NCBI GenBank assembly: GCA_934718065.1
Contig: CAKUZR010000012.1
Location: forward strand, 1 to 64,000
Reading direction: 5' to 3'
DNA length: 64,000 nt
DNA from: an uncultured Treponema sp.
GTDB taxonomy: Bacteria > Spirochaetota > Spirochaetia > Treponematales > Treponemataceae
Part shown: piece after piece, positions 1-9,065 of the stretch
Position numbering within the stretch: the stretch's first letter is position 1
How the letters are laid out: each line of letters begins with the position of its first letter
Made by a program: the position numbers and the translations under genes
Notes under the pieces: generated by a model
Databases searched by the model: none
What the model saw: only the letters and a program-made list of their open reading frames with translations
Told to the model about the DNA's origin: nothing

Positions 1-206
1 GCCGACGGCTGCTCTATGACAGTAAAATTAAAAGCCGCATCTTTTGAATAAAACGACTTGAATTCATTTAATCTTTTAGAAACAACAGAAAGAGTTCCGT
101 CATCTGCCCAAACAGAAAGATTCACTCTGGGCTTCGCATTTGCAGCCGCACAGGAAATGAACACTCCCGCAAGAGCGAGCGCCTTTACCTTGAATGTCTT
201 GAGCAT
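1..206 (-). CDS. Secreted solute-binding protein, N-terminal fragment (runs off window)
   Basis: The reverse strand has an ATG at 206 behind AGAGGAA and stays open to the window edge, giving the first 68 residues. Residues 1-24 form a signal peptide (MLKTFKVKALALAGVFISCA...). The site could be cut after ANA by signal peptidase I, or Cys19 could be lipidated. The mature start reads RVNLSVWADDGTLSVVSKRLNEF, split here as RVNLSVWADDG then TLSVVSKRLNEF. A beta strand followed by a helix of this type opens many family-1 (MalE-like) extracellular sugar-binding proteins. That family call is an inference from a short stretch; the rest of the gene and any permease partners lie outside the window. Confidence 0.55.
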   Translation of the reverse strand, partial: MLKTFKVKALALAGVFISCAAANAKPRVNLSVWADDGTLSVVSKRLNEFKSFYSKDAAFNFTVIEQPS

Positions 207-248
207 TAAAAATTCCTCTTTTATAAAATTATCTCAGCGAACAAGAAT

Positions 249-254
249 ATTATA
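249..254 (-). promoter_or_regulatory. Candidate -10 box (TATAAT) for the solute-binding protein gene
   Basis: A perfect TATAAT lies 42 nt upstream of the ATG at 206 on the minus strand. I see no good -35 hexamer 16-18 nt further upstream, so the assignment rests on the -10 alone. Confidence 0.35.
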
Positions 255-321
255 AGGCACTTTCCGCAATAAAAAAAGAACAAAATAAAGAAGATTAGAT
301 TTTTTTAGCCTGAAACAAAAA

Positions 322-1665
322 TCAGACAGGAAGTTTTGTCTGCTCAAGCTTTTTATAGCACCAGAAAAACGCCGGAATCAAAAAGCAGTCGGCAAAAACC
401 CATGCGGCAGGAGAAGCAAGACACGCTGCTGAATACCCGAAAATCGGAACAAACACAACGCCCACCAAAGTACGCGCGACCATTTCAAAAACTCCGGCAA
501 GAATCGCAAAACGGCTGAAGCCCATTCCCTGAATCAAAAAGCGCACAATATTCACAAGCGCAAGCGGAAAATAAAACGCCGCGTTAAGCACCAAAAACTG
601 ATGCGACTGCGCAAGAACCAAAGTTTCATCCGCATTTATAAAAATCCGGCTCAGGACATTTCCGAACAGAACCATCATTACAAACGCGAAAATTGAATAG
701 ACAAAGCCGATTACGCAGCTTACAAGAAGCCCCTGCTTCAACCGCGGATATTTTCCAGCGCCGGCGTTCTGGCCGCCCCAGGTTGACATTGTTGTTCCAA
801 GTGCGTCATACGGACTTACAATGAACATTCCAAGCTTGCTTCCCGCCGTAACCGAGGCAACCGCATCCGAGCCAAGCGTATTCACCGAAGCCTGAAGAAT
901 AACGCTTCCAATCGCAGTAATTGAATACTGAAGCCCCATCGGAACGCCCTGGCCGCACAAAACCGGAAACAGCTGAGAATGAATTTTCTTGTCTTCCCTG
1001 GACATCTTCAGAACTTCAAATTTCCGCGACATATAAAAAAGACACAGAAGCCCGGAAATTCCCTGGGAAATCACAGTTGCAACCGCCGCGCCAACAACGC
1101 CCCATGAAAAAACTGTTATAAAAACCACGTCAAGAACAATATTCAAAACTGAAGCCAGAATAAGAAAATAAAGCGGAGTTTTGCTGTCTCCAAGCGAACG
1201 GATGATTCCAGCCGTAAGATTATATAGAAAAATAACCGGAATTCCTGCAAAAATCACGCCGATATAACCAGCCGCGCCGTCAAGAATATTTTCCGGAGTC
1301 CTCATAAGAACAAGCAGAGGACGGCAGAAAACAACCGTAACAACCGTAAGAACAACTGAAAACAGAACCGAAAGATACGCCGCGGACATAACAAATTTGC
1401 GCATAAGAGAAAAATCCTTCGCGCCGAATTTCTGGGCAATCGGAATCGCAAATCCGTTGCAGACTCCCATGCAGAATCCAATTACAAGAAAATTAACTGA
1501 ACCAGTTACGCCGACCGCCGCAAGAGCTTCCTTTCCAAGAAATTTTCCGACAATCGCGGTGTCAACAATGTTATAAAACTGCTGGAACAAAAATCCAAAC
1601 CAAACGGGAATTGAAAACCCCAGAATAAGAGAAAAAGGATTGCCTTCTGTTAAATCTCGTGTCAT
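322..1665 (-). CDS. MATE-family multidrug/Na+ antiporter
   Basis: This 447-residue integral membrane protein has about twelve hydrophobic segments and the two-lobe layout of MATE (multi antimicrobial extrusion) transporters. Residues 5-40 carry the family start (LTEGNPFSLILGFSIPVW followed by FQQFYNIVDTAIVGKF), and LNIVLDVVFI sits near residue 190. Length is normal for bacterial MATE proteins (440-460). It should export cationic compounds in exchange for Na+ or H+. The substrate cannot be read from sequence. It stands alone, convergent with nothing and divergent from guaB, with 122 bp between the two starts. Confidence 0.9.
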   Translation of the reverse strand: MTRDLTEGNPFSLILGFSIPVWFGFLFQQFYNIVDTAIVGKFLGKEALAAVGVTGSVNFLVIGFCMGVCNGFAIPIAQKFGAKDFSLMRKFVMSAAYLSVLFSVVLTVVTVVFCRPLLVLMRTPENILDGAAGYIGVIFAGIPVIFLYNLTAGIIRSLGDSKTPLYFLILASVLNIVLDVVFITVFSWGVVGAAVATVISQGISGLLCLFYMSRKFEVLKMSREDKKIHSQLFPVLCGQGVPMGLQYSITAIGSVILQASVNTLGSDAVASVTAGSKLGMFIVSPYDALGTTMSTWGGQNAGAGKYPRLKQGLLVSCVIGFVYSIFAFVMMVLFGNVLSRIFINADETLVLAQSHQFLVLNAAFYFPLALVNIVRFLIQGMGFSRFAILAGVFEMVARTLVGVVFVPIFGYSAACLASPAAWVFADCFLIPAFFWCYKKLEQTKLPV

Positions 1666-1712
1666 AGCGATACAAATATATTAAAAATTGCAGAATGTCA
1701 ATCATATTCACA

Positions 1713-1741
1713 TTGAAATATTTTATTTTTTCACCTATACT
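1713..1741 (+). promoter_or_regulatory. Sigma-70 promoter of guaB
   Basis: TTGAAA (1713-1718), a 17-bp spacer and TATACT (1736-1741) give a predicted start near 1748. The 40-nt leader then carries AAGGAGA just before the ATG at 1788. Confidence 0.6.
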
Positions 1742-1787
1742 AATTCAATTATATTTTTGCTTTTAACTATTATAGTAAGGAGAAATC

Positions 1788-3296
1788 ATGGCATTCTTTT
1801 TTGATGAACCATCACACACATTCGATGAATATCTTCTAGTTCCTGGTTACACAGGTCCAGATTGCATTCCAGCAAACGTTTCTTTAAAAACGCCAATCGT
1901 TCGTTACAACAAGAAAGCCGGTGAAAAATGTCCTCTTACAATGAACATTCCTATGGTTTCTGCAGTAATGCAGTCAGTTTCAAACGACACTCTTGCCGTG
2001 GCTCTTGCAAAAGAAGGCGGAATCAGCTTTATTTACGGCTCGCAGACAATTGAAAACCAGGCGGCAATGATTGCAAAAGTAAAAGCATACAAAGCAGGTT
2101 TTGTAACATCAGACACAAATATCCGTCCGGACCAGACTCTTGAGGAACTTACAAAAAAAATCGAGGAAACTGGACATTCAACAGCCGCTGTAACAGAAAA
2201 CGGCGAAGCGAACGGAAAACTTCTTGGAATCATCACAGAGCGCGACTTTAGAATTGGACATTGCCCGGAAGGCGCAAAAGTAAAAGACTACATGATTGAT
2301 CTGAAAAATCTTGTAAAGGCTGAAACTGGAGTAACTCTTGAAGAGGCTAACGATATAATATGGAAGAATAAAATCAACCAGCTTCCAGTTGTTGACAAGA
2401 ATGGAAACCTTCAGTACCTGGTTTTCAGAAAGGACGCCGCAAGCCACGAGGAACATCCGCTTGAGCTTCTTGACTCGGAAAAACGCTACATTGTAGGCGC
2501 CGGAATCAACACCCGCGACTACATGGAACGAGTTCCAGCCCTTCTTGCCGCTGGAGTCGACGTAATGACGCTTGATTCTTCAGAAGGATTTACAGAATGG
2601 CAGAGCCGCGCGCTCCACGACATCCATGCAAAATGGCCGAATGCAAAAGTCGGAGCTGGAAACGTTGTTGACGCTGAAGGATTCAGATTCCTTGCGGAAG
2701 CAGGCGCGGATTTTGTAAAAATAGGAATCGGCGGAGGCTCAATCTGCATCACACGTGAGCAGAAAGGCATTGGCCGCGGTCAGGCAACTGCAACAATTGA
2801 AGTAGCAAAGGCGCGCGATGAATACTACAAGGAAACAGGAATTTACGTTCCAATCTGCTCGGACGGCGGAATCGTGCACGACTACCATATTACTCTTGCG
2901 CTTGCAATGGGTGCAGATTTTGTAATGCTCGGACGTTATTTCGCCCGCTTCGACGAATCTCCTACAAACAAGCTTATTGTAAACGGAAACTACGTGAAGG
3001 AATACTGGGGCGAAGGCTCAAACCGAGCGCGCAACTGGCAGCGTTACGACCTTGGCGGCGCAAAAAAGATGGCGTTCGAGGAAGGCGTTGACTCTTACGT
3101 TCCATACGCAGGAAGCCTGCACGACAACGTAACTCTTTCAACAAGCAAAATTATTCACACAATGTGCAACTGCGGCGCGGTAACAATTCCTGAGCTTCAG
3201 GAAAAAGCGAAAATTACGCTGGTAAGCCCGGCAAGTATCCGCGAAGGCGGCGCGCACGACGTTGTTGTAAAGAACACAAGCATCCGCGCTGAATAA
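1788..3296 (+). CDS. guaB: Inosine-5'-monophosphate dehydrogenase
   Basis: This enzyme oxidises IMP to XMP with NAD+, the committed step of GMP synthesis. The 502-residue protein starts with the (beta/alpha)8 barrel. A CBS-pair regulatory insert lies at about 105-225 ([20 protein letters not shown]). The barrel resumes with [12 protein letters not shown] and the catalytic loop [17 protein letters not shown], where Cys320 is the nucleophile. The flap region contains [17 protein letters not shown] 5 nt before the ATG fixes the start. The gene is monocistronic, with its own promoter and terminator. The acidic-start form ([17 protein letters not shown]) is the type I recall from treponemes and some clostridia. 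Confidence 0.96.
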   Translation: MAFFFDEPSHTFDEYLLVPGYTGPDCIPANVSLKTPIVRYNKKAGEKCPLTMNIPMVSAVMQSVSNDTLAVALAKEGGISFIYGSQTIENQAAMIAKVKAYKAGFVTSDTNIRPDQTLEELTKKIEETGHSTAAVTENGEANGKLLGIITERDFRIGHCPEGAKVKDYMIDLKNLVKAETGVTLEEANDIIWKNKINQLPVVDKNGNLQYLVFRKDAASHEEHPLELLDSEKRYIVGAGINTRDYMERVPALLAAGVDVMTLDSSEGFTEWQSRALHDIHAKWPNAKVGAGNVVDAEGFRFLAEAGADFVKIGIGGGSICITREQKGIGRGQATATIEVAKARDEYYKETGIYVPICSDGGIVHDYHITLALAMGADFVMLGRYFARFDESPTNKLIVNGNYVKEYWGEGSNRARNWQRYDLGGAKKMAFEEGVDSYVPYAGSLHDNVTLSTSKIIHTMCNCGAVTIPELQEKAKITLVSPASIREGGAHDVVVKNTSIRAE

Positions 3297-3316
3297 TTTA
3301 GTCAATTTTGAAAAGC

Positions 3317-3358
3317 AAAAAGCGTTTTTCATTCAAAAAAGGATGGGAAACGCTTTTT
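3317..3358 (+). terminator. Intrinsic terminator of guaB
   Basis: AAAAAGCGTTT pairs with AAACGCTTTTT across a 20-nt loop and ends in a T run, 20 nt after the guaB stop. The A-rich left side lets it also act on the opposite strand. Confidence 0.75.
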
Positions 3359-3415
3359 TATTTGCGCAGAAATTTGCACGGAAGATTTTCTGCAAAAACG
3401 CCGGCAAAAGAAATT

Positions 3416-4861
3416 TCAGTTGCCAAGAATTTTTTCCAGCCGAATCTTGTCGTTCTGAAGCATTCTGCTCGCCGGATTTTCAGAAAGTCCTTTTTCCAGA
3501 ATTTCCATCGCCTTTTCATACTGGCGGCTGTTCACGTACATCGCGACAGAATTGTGAAATTCAACATCGTGGTTGCGCAAGGCAATATTTTTCGCGCTGG
3601 AAATATTTGAATTCCCCGGCATCGCTTTCAAGCCTTCATCGGCAAGAGCGGCCGCCTCTAGATAATTTTTTTGCGCGGATTTTTCATTCACAAGGCTGAG
3701 CCAATAATATTCCTGCCATTTGTCCAGCGCGGATTTCACGCTTTTTTCCGCGGCAAGAGCGGAACTGTACTGGCTTCTTACGTAATCGAGCGCATCAGAA
3801 TTTGAAAACGAATCAAGATTTTCCTGCACTTCAGAAAGAAAAATCATTTTTTGAGTTTCAAGACTCACTTTTTCAGAAACAGAATTTTTATGGCTTTCAT
3901 AAATTTTCCAGGCGGAATCAAAATCCTTTTTATCCAGAAAATCCACAGCGGCATTATGAAAAGCCGCGTTCAAAGCGTTCTGAGTCTTTGAATCCGCGCC
4001 GTAACGGGACGAGATTTTTTCCAGCCACAGAATTGAACTGCAAAAATCGCCGCTCCGCTCTAATTCAACAGAAAAATTCAGCGCAGGAACGTCAAAAACT
4101 TCGCGCGCATCCAGAATTTCACGCTCTTTTTCACCGGTTCTGAAAGCCATTACAGCCGCCGCCATCGGAACAGATTTTTCATAGTTTCTCTGCGAAACGT
4201 AAAAACTCACCATGTTTGCGCCCACCAAAGAAACCAGCGTTTTTGCGGAAACATCAAAGCGGTTCGCGTAATTTTTCTTCGGAATAACCGCATAACGCGC
4301 GGAATTTTCAGTTTTCTCCAAAACCCGTGTCTGTCCGGGATTAAAACCGTAAGGATTCGTGGTTTCAACATCGATTCTTTTTCCGTCCGCAAAAACCGAG
4401 CAGAACGCATGAGTCGGAGTTTTTACGCCGGCAACGTCAATTCCTGCGGATTTTGCCAGAGCATAATAAATCACGCTGGAAGAAACGCAGTTGTAAGTTC
4501 CATTTGTGAACGCAACATTGATTTTTGTCTGCTGGTCGCGGTACTGAACAAGCAAATCCTCGTAAAGCGCAAAAAGAATTTTTTCCGCGGCTTCGGAAGC
4601 AGGAAGATTTTTGACCGCGGCAAGAATTCTCTGTTCAAGCGACAAAAACTTTTGAACGCACGAATTCCATTCCTCGGAATTTTCCGCACATTCAGAAAAG
4701 CGAAGTCCGTCCTGGATTATTTCAAGCGGCGAAAGCTCCGCGGAAGTTTTTTCTTCAACAAAAAGCGGCTCCAGCGAAGGAAAGCTCAAAGTCTGGGCAA
4801 CCAAAGAGCCGTTCAAAAAAAGAATAAAAACGGCGGAAAGATTTAAAAGCTTTTTTCTCAC
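3416..4861 (-). CDS. Exported transglutaminase-like protein with C-terminal TPRs
   Basis: This 481-residue protein begins with a signal peptide (MRKKLLNLSAVFILFLNGSLVAQ). Residues 95-175 have the papain-like transglutaminase/SirB1 core: GTYNCVSSSVIYYALAKSAG supplies Cys125, TPTHAFCSVFADG supplies His151, and Asp164 follows in RIDVETTNPYG, completing a Cys-His-Asp triad. The remainder is helical, and its last 90 residues read as TPR-like repeats (YEKAMEILEKGLSENPASR). Members of this fold act as peptidases, transglutaminases or inert scaffolds; which applies here is unknown. A periplasmic peptide-processing or envelope role is the reasonable inference. It is the last gene of the minus-strand leuA block, 73 bp after the oxidoreductase. 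Confidence 0.6.
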   Translation of the reverse strand: MRKKLLNLSAVFILFLNGSLVAQTLSFPSLEPLFVEEKTSAELSPLEIIQDGLRFSECAENSEEWNSCVQKFLSLEQRILAAVKNLPASEAAEKILFALYEDLLVQYRDQQTKINVAFTNGTYNCVSSSVIYYALAKSAGIDVAGVKTPTHAFCSVFADGKRIDVETTNPYGFNPGQTRVLEKTENSARYAVIPKKNYANRFDVSAKTLVSLVGANMVSFYVSQRNYEKSVPMAAAVMAFRTGEKEREILDAREVFDVPALNFSVELERSGDFCSSILWLEKISSRYGADSKTQNALNAAFHNAAVDFLDKKDFDSAWKIYESHKNSVSEKVSLETQKMIFLSEVQENLDSFSNSDALDYVRSQYSSALAAEKSVKSALDKWQEYYWLSLVNEKSAQKNYLEAAALADEGLKAMPGNSNISSAKNIALRNHDVEFHNSVAMYVNSRQYEKAMEILEKGLSENPASRMLQNDKIRLEKILGN

Positions 4862-4934
4862 AGAAATATTCTACAGCAATATAAAGCGAAAATCGAGTTT
4901 TTTAGAATTTTCAGGCAAAAATTAAAATTTCAGC

Positions 4935-5990
4935 CTAAAAATTTATGATGATTTTTTTTATCTCTTCAAGCGTGCAAAGCGTATTCAGCCCGGTCTGCAA
5001 TGTTGAGCGGAGCGGCGTTTTTCCGTCCAGAAATTCCACCGCGTTTTTTATCATATTTGAAAAATATTTTGTTTTTTTAGGAATTTTCACCGACTTGTCA
5101 TCTGAAAGGCTGAAAAATCCCGAATAGAGCTTTGATTCCTCGCGCTTCTGGAATTCGTGAATTCCGTTCCCAATTCGAATTCTGCCTTCCGTTCCGATTA
5201 TTTCAACTTCAAACCCGAAAAAACGGCTCCGCCCGGACATAAAAATATTTATATCAGCGCATTTTTCGCTTTCAAAATGAACATTTATGCTTCGGATTAC
5301 GCGCGGATTTTTTTTGTCGCGGACAACGCTGGAAATTTTCATTTTTTTCAGAAGTTTTTCCCCTGCGGCTCCGGATTTTTTTTCTTCAAGGAAATAATTC
5401 ACTATGTCAATCAAATGCGTTCCGTCGTGCAGAAGACTATATTCACCGCTGGATTCTTCCTCCGGGTTGTAAACGTAAAGTCCGGAATCAAGACGCGCGT
5501 TTATTGTCTGGATTTCGCCGATTTTCTGCATATAATTTTTGGCGATTTTATAATCTTCCGCAAAACGCCGCTCGTGGTTCACCAAAACTGGAACTCCGGA
5601 AGCTTCCGCCTCCGACTGAATGCGTTTTGCCTGCGCAACGTTGAGCGCGACAGGTTTTTCAAGAATCAGAAGGCGCGGCTTTGCCTTTATTGCGGCCAAT
5701 GCAGTTTCCAGGTGGGAATTTTCGTTTACGGCCACAACAACAATATCCGGCTTGGTTGTGGCAAAAAGATAAGAATAGTCAGAAAAAACTGCGCATTTCT
5801 GGTTGAATCTGTGCCAATGCGCAAGACGAGGAGCATTGTTGTCGCAGCCGGCAACCAGCTTAACACGGCGGTTTTCCAGCAGAGCCATTGTGTGGCTCGC
5901 CGGCTGCTCCCTTTTAGGATCAAACCCAAGGGAAAAACCAATCCGTCCTGTGCCGATAATTGCCGCTGTGTATTTCTCTTTCCGTGCCAT
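4935..5990 (-). CDS. Gfo/Idh/MocA-family NAD(P)-dependent oxidoreductase
   Basis: The 351-residue protein opens with a Rossmann fold (AAIIGTGRIGFSLGFDP). The family hallmark LILEKPVALNVAQAKR is near residue 130, and NHERRFAEDY follows with the catalytic-region histidine. The C-terminal half is the GFO/IDH/MocA beta-sheet domain. Such enzymes oxidise or reduce sugars, inositols or their derivatives. The substrate is not evident. The start is 8 nt after the leuA stop with no Shine-Dalgarno sequence, so translation is probably coupled to leuA. The short unbiased motif QPASHTMALLENRRVKLVAG makes a virulence-factor-MviM-like annotation possible, but I would not go beyond family level. Confidence 0.8.
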   Translation of the reverse strand: MARKEKYTAAIIGTGRIGFSLGFDPKREQPASHTMALLENRRVKLVAGCDNNAPRLAHWHRFNQKCAVFSDYSYLFATTKPDIVVVAVNENSHLETALAAIKAKPRLLILEKPVALNVAQAKRIQSEAEASGVPVLVNHERRFAEDYKIAKNYMQKIGEIQTINARLDSGLYVYNPEEESSGEYSLLHDGTHLIDIVNYFLEEKKSGAAGEKLLKKMKISSVVRDKKNPRVIRSINVHFESEKCADINIFMSGRSRFFGFEVEIIGTEGRIRIGNGIHEFQKREESKLYSGFFSLSDDKSVKIPKKTKYFSNMIKNAVEFLDGKTPLRSTLQTGLNTLCTLEEIKKIIINF

Positions 5991-5997
5991 TAAATTA

Positions 5998-7695
5998 TTA
6001 TGCCTTATATGGCTTGAAATTTAAAGCGGAAACAATCGCCGCAACGCCAGCGCGTCCAACATTGGAGCTTTTTCCAACGCCCCAGACCTGGTCGCCATTT
6101 TCTTTTGTAATCTGAACGTAGGCAACTGCCTGTGTGTCAGAACCAGTTCCTATGCTGTGCTCATGCAGGCTTGTAACATTGAAGCGCGGAGCCGGCGTCT
6201 GCCGCATTGCGTTTACAAAAGCGTCGAGAGGGCCGTTTCCGCTTGCCGCAATCGCGTATTTTTTGCCTTCCCATTCAACAGTAGCCATAGCCGCAACCTG
6301 CTCCGGAACATCAGAATTGCGCTCGCCTTCAATATGCTTTTCGTTCAGCTCAAGAATATTCAGCGGAGATTTTGTTTTTACCCAGGTAGTTTCAAAAGCG
6401 TCGAAAATTTCTTCCGGCTTAAGCTCGCGCTGAGCCTTGTCCGCAACATGCTTAATCAAATCGCCCAAAGCCGGATGCATTGCCTTTGGCAGAACAAGAC
6501 CGTAATCCTGCTCAAGAATATAAGCCGCGCCGCCTTTTCCGCTCTGGCTGTTGATTCGGATAATTCCTTCATACTGGCGGCCGATATCATGCGGATCAAA
6601 AGTAAGGTACGGAACATCCCAGTAATCGTTCGGCTTCATTTTTGTGCGTGCAGCCATTCCCTTTCGGATTGCGTCCTGGTGGGAGCCGCTGAACGCAGTG
6701 AACACAAGCTCGCCTGAATAAGGTGTTCGCGGATGAATTGTCATTCCCGTGAGCCGCGTGTACGCTTCTGTAAGCGCAGGCATATTTCTAAAGTCAAGCT
6801 CAGGATCAACGCCCTGAGTATACATATTCATTCCGACAATCACAATGTCAAGGTTTCCTGTGCGCTCGCCGTTTCCAAAAAGACATCCTTCAACGCGGTC
6901 CGCTCCGGCCAGAAGACCAAGCTCGCACTGGGCAACGCCTTCGCCGCGGTCATTATGGTTGTGCAGAGAAATTATAACATTTTCACGGTCGCTGATGTGC
7001 TGGCAGAAATATTCAATCTGGTCAGCAAACTGGTTCGGCATGGCACATTCAACGGTTGTAGGCAGATTCAGAATCACCTTGTTTTCCGCGGAGCAGCCCC
7101 ATTCCTTTTTTACGGCCTCGCAGACTTCAATTGCGTAGTCAATTTCAGTTGTGGAAAAACTTTCCGGCGAATATTCAAGCTGAATTTCCGTGCCTTCGCT
7201 CATTGAAAGACAGTTCTTTACGCAGCGGATTCCGTCAATCGCAATCTGCTTGATTTCATCCTTTGACTTGTTGAATGTATATTTGCGCTGAGCTGGGCTT
7301 GTTGAATTGTAAAGGTGAAAAATCGCCTTTTTGCAGCCTTTCAGACTTTCAAAAGTTCTTTTAATAAGTTTTTCGCGTGCCTGGCACAAAACCTGCAAAG
7401 TAACATCGTCCGGCACATGATTTTCTTCAATAAGGCGGCGCATAAAATTGAATTCAGTGTCGCTTGCGCTAGGGAATCCAACTTCAATCTGCTTAAAACC
7501 GATTTTTACAAGAAGGTCGAAAAATTCCAGCTTCTGCTCAACGCCCATAGGATTTATCAACGCCTGGTTTCCGTCGCGCAAGTCAACCGAGCACCAGATA
7601 GGCGCTTTTGTAATAATTTTATCCGGCCAAGTCCTGTTTTTAATCGGCACTGCCTCAAAAGGCCGGTACTTTCCATTAGAATTCATCACTGACAT
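5998..7695 (-). CDS. leuA: 2-isopropylmalate synthase
   Basis: This enzyme condenses acetyl-CoA with 2-ketoisovalerate, the first committed step of leucine synthesis. The 565-residue protein has the HMGL-like TIM barrel (SVDLRDGNQAL, residues 36-46, catalytic Arg40 and metal-binding Asp41). The second metal motif is SLHNHNDRGEG, followed by GCLFGNGERTGN. A C-terminal leucine-sensing LeuA dimer domain follows (TSLHEHSIGTGSDTQAVAYV). Length and sequence fit the type-2 LeuA, about 560 residues. AGGAG 7 nt before the ATG supports the start. No leuB, leuC or leuD lies nearby. Expression appears controlled by the attenuator directly upstream, and by feedback at the C-terminal domain. Confidence 0.95.
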   Translation of the reverse strand: MSVMNSNGKYRPFEAVPIKNRTWPDKIITKAPIWCSVDLRDGNQALINPMGVEQKLEFFDLLVKIGFKQIEVGFPSASDTEFNFMRRLIEENHVPDDVTLQVLCQAREKLIKRTFESLKGCKKAIFHLYNSTSPAQRKYTFNKSKDEIKQIAIDGIRCVKNCLSMSEGTEIQLEYSPESFSTTEIDYAIEVCEAVKKEWGCSAENKVILNLPTTVECAMPNQFADQIEYFCQHISDRENVIISLHNHNDRGEGVAQCELGLLAGADRVEGCLFGNGERTGNLDIVIVGMNMYTQGVDPELDFRNMPALTEAYTRLTGMTIHPRTPYSGELVFTAFSGSHQDAIRKGMAARTKMKPNDYWDVPYLTFDPHDIGRQYEGIIRINSQSGKGGAAYILEQDYGLVLPKAMHPALGDLIKHVADKAQRELKPEEIFDAFETTWVKTKSPLNILELNEKHIEGERNSDVPEQVAAMATVEWEGKKYAIAASGNGPLDAFVNAMRQTPAPRFNVTSLHEHSIGTGSDTQAVAYVQITKENGDQVWGVGKSSNVGRAGVAAIVSALNFKPYKA

Positions 7696-7727
7696 ATATA
7701 ACTCCTGTAAAAAAACTCTGTAAAAAC

Positions 7728-7755
7728 AAAAAACCCGCCGTTCAAGGCAGGTTTT
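7728..7755 (-). terminator. leuA attenuator terminator
   Basis: On the minus strand AAAACCTGCC (7755-7746) pairs with GGCGGGTTTT (7739-7730), followed by more T. It lies between the leucine leader peptide and leuA, 33 nt before the leuA start. Its left arm can instead pair with TTAAGGTAG just after the leader stop, which would form an antiterminator. Confidence 0.85.
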
Positions 7756-7794
7756 GTTAATTCCATATCAAATAGAAAATACACACCATCTACC

Positions 7795-7848
7795 TTAAGC
7801 GGCCGCCGAGAAAAATAAAGATAGTAGTAGAAGCAATGTGTTTTTCAT
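7795..7848 (-). CDS. leuA leader peptide (leucine attenuation peptide)
   Basis: A 17-codon ORF, MKNTLLLLLSLFFSAAA, has five consecutive Leu codons (TTG CTT CTA CTA CTA) and a sixth, TTA, two codons on. The stop is at 7795. Stalling at the Leu run would free AAGGTAGATGGTGTGT (just downstream). That segment can pair either back into the codon run (CTATCTT with AAGGTAG) or forward with the terminator arm. This is the classical 1:2 / 2:3 / 3:4 arrangement of ribosome-mediated attenuators. There is no Shine-Dalgarno sequence; the ATG is about 3 nt from the predicted transcript start. It could be mistaken for a signal peptide, but it stops after 17 codons. Confidence 0.8.
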   Translation of the reverse strand: MKNTLLLLLSLFFSAAA

Positions 7849-7857
7849 ATATTTTTA

Positions 7858-7886
7858 ATGATATTGATTTACGCCTGTTGTGTCAA
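7858..7886 (-). promoter_or_regulatory. leuA promoter
   Basis: TTGACA (7886-7881), a 17-bp spacer and TATCAT (7863-7858) place the transcript start near 7851, only about 3 nt before the leader ATG. The -35 sits 7 nt past the stop of the upstream aminotransferase gene. Confidence 0.75.
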
Positions 7887-7892
7887 GGAAGT

Positions 7893-9065
7893 TTAATCCC
7901 GGAACTGCGCGCAAATTCGTTCCAGCGCTTCCGCCAGTATTTTTCTTGGAGTTGCGCAGTTGATTCTCTGGAAGAATTTGCCTTCATCGCCGAACATTTT
8001 TCCATTGTCAAGCCAGACTTTCGCCCTGTTCAGAATTCTTTCATTGATTTCTTCGTCTGAAAGGCCGAACGCTGAAAAATCCAGCCACAAAAGATACGTT
8101 CCTTCCGGAATCACAACCTTGATTTTCGGGCAGTTTTCTTCTATATAATTGCTTGCGAACTGAATATTTTTCCAGATATAATTCCTGGCCGCGTCGAACC
8201 ATTCGCCGCCTTCGGAATAAGCCGCCGTGGCCGCAACAATTCCCATCAAAGAAGGCTCGTCGTAGCCGGTTCTGTCAACTTCACGCTGAAAAGCAATTCT
8301 GAGCTTTGCGTTTGGAATTATGATGTTTGAAAACTGGAGCCCCGCAAGGTTGAAACTTTTGCTAGGCGCGGTGCAGATGATTGAATTTTCCGCCGCAGCC
8401 TCAGAAAGAGAGCCGTAAACCGTATGCCTGCTGCCTTCAAAAACTATGTCGGAATGAATTTCGTCGCTGACAACAAGAACACTGTGCTTCAGACAGATTT
8501 CTGAAATGCGCTGAAGCTCCTCTTTTTTCCAGACGCGGCCGCCAGGATTATGAGGAGAGCAAAGGATGAACATTTTTACGTTTTCTGAAACGATTTTCGT
8601 CTCAAAATCTTCAAAATTGATTTCGTAATGGCCGTTTTTCAGCACCAGAGGATTGTTCACAACTTTCCGGTTCAGAGCTTTTATTGTATTAAAAAACGGA
8701 TAATAAACCGGCTTCTGAACCAGAACGCTTTCGCCTTCTTTTGTGAACGCCTTGACTGCGGAAGCCAGCGCAAAGCAGACTCCTGGAGTGTTCACAACCC
8801 ATTCCTCCTGAATTTCATAGTTGTGGCGTTCGGCAAACCATTTTTTAAGCGCGCTGTAATAACGTTCATCCGGACGGCTGTAGCCAAAAATTCCGTGCGC
8901 CGCCTTTTCCGCAACCGCTTTCTGAACGCATGGAGCAGTTGGAAAATCCATGTCCGCAACCCAAAGGCTTAGCGCGTCTTCCGGCTTGTTCCGCCGCTTT
9001 GCAAGGTCATATTTTATTGCGTTTGTGTGAGTCCGGTCTGTTATTTTGTCAAAATCGTACTTCAT
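7893..9065 (-). CDS. patB: PatB/MalY-type cystathionine beta-lyase (PLP, fold type I)
   Basis: This 390-residue aminotransferase-fold enzyme has the PatB/MalY signature start (FDKITDRTHTNAIKYD). It also has LWVADMDFPTAP, SPHNPGGRVW, VVSDEIHSD and the PLP-binding lysine in APSKSFNLAGLQ (Lys236). The family cleaves the C-S bond of cystathionine or cysteine to give homocysteine or sulfide, pyruvate and ammonia. The neighbours are a trans-sulfuration enzyme immediately upstream (start of this gene abuts that stop at 9066) and cysK further upstream. Both support a role in methionine or cysteine metabolism. A cysteine desulfhydrase activity producing H2S is equally compatible. Confidence 0.85.
   Translation of the reverse strand: MKYDFDKITDRTHTNAIKYDLAKRRNKPEDALSLWVADMDFPTAPCVQKAVAEKAAHGIFGYSRPDERYYSALKKWFAERHNYEIQEEWVVNTPGVCFALASAVKAFTKEGESVLVQKPVYYPFFNTIKALNRKVVNNPLVLKNGHYEINFEDFETKIVSENVKMFILCSPHNPGGRVWKKEELQRISEICLKHSVLVVSDEIHSDIVFEGSRHTVYGSLSEAAAENSIICTAPSKSFNLAGLQFSNIIIPNAKLRIAFQREVDRTGYDEPSLMGIVAATAAYSEGGEWFDAARNYIWKNIQFASNYIEENCPKIKVVIPEGTYLLWLDFSAFGLSDEEINERILNRAKVWLDNGKMFGDEGKFFQRINCATPRKILAEALERICAQFRD

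Noticed and set aside
6134..6717. Plus-strand open frames within leuA
   Set aside because: They are antisense to a well-supported gene, lack ribosome-binding sites and match no family; the same holds for the many similar frames opposite other genes.
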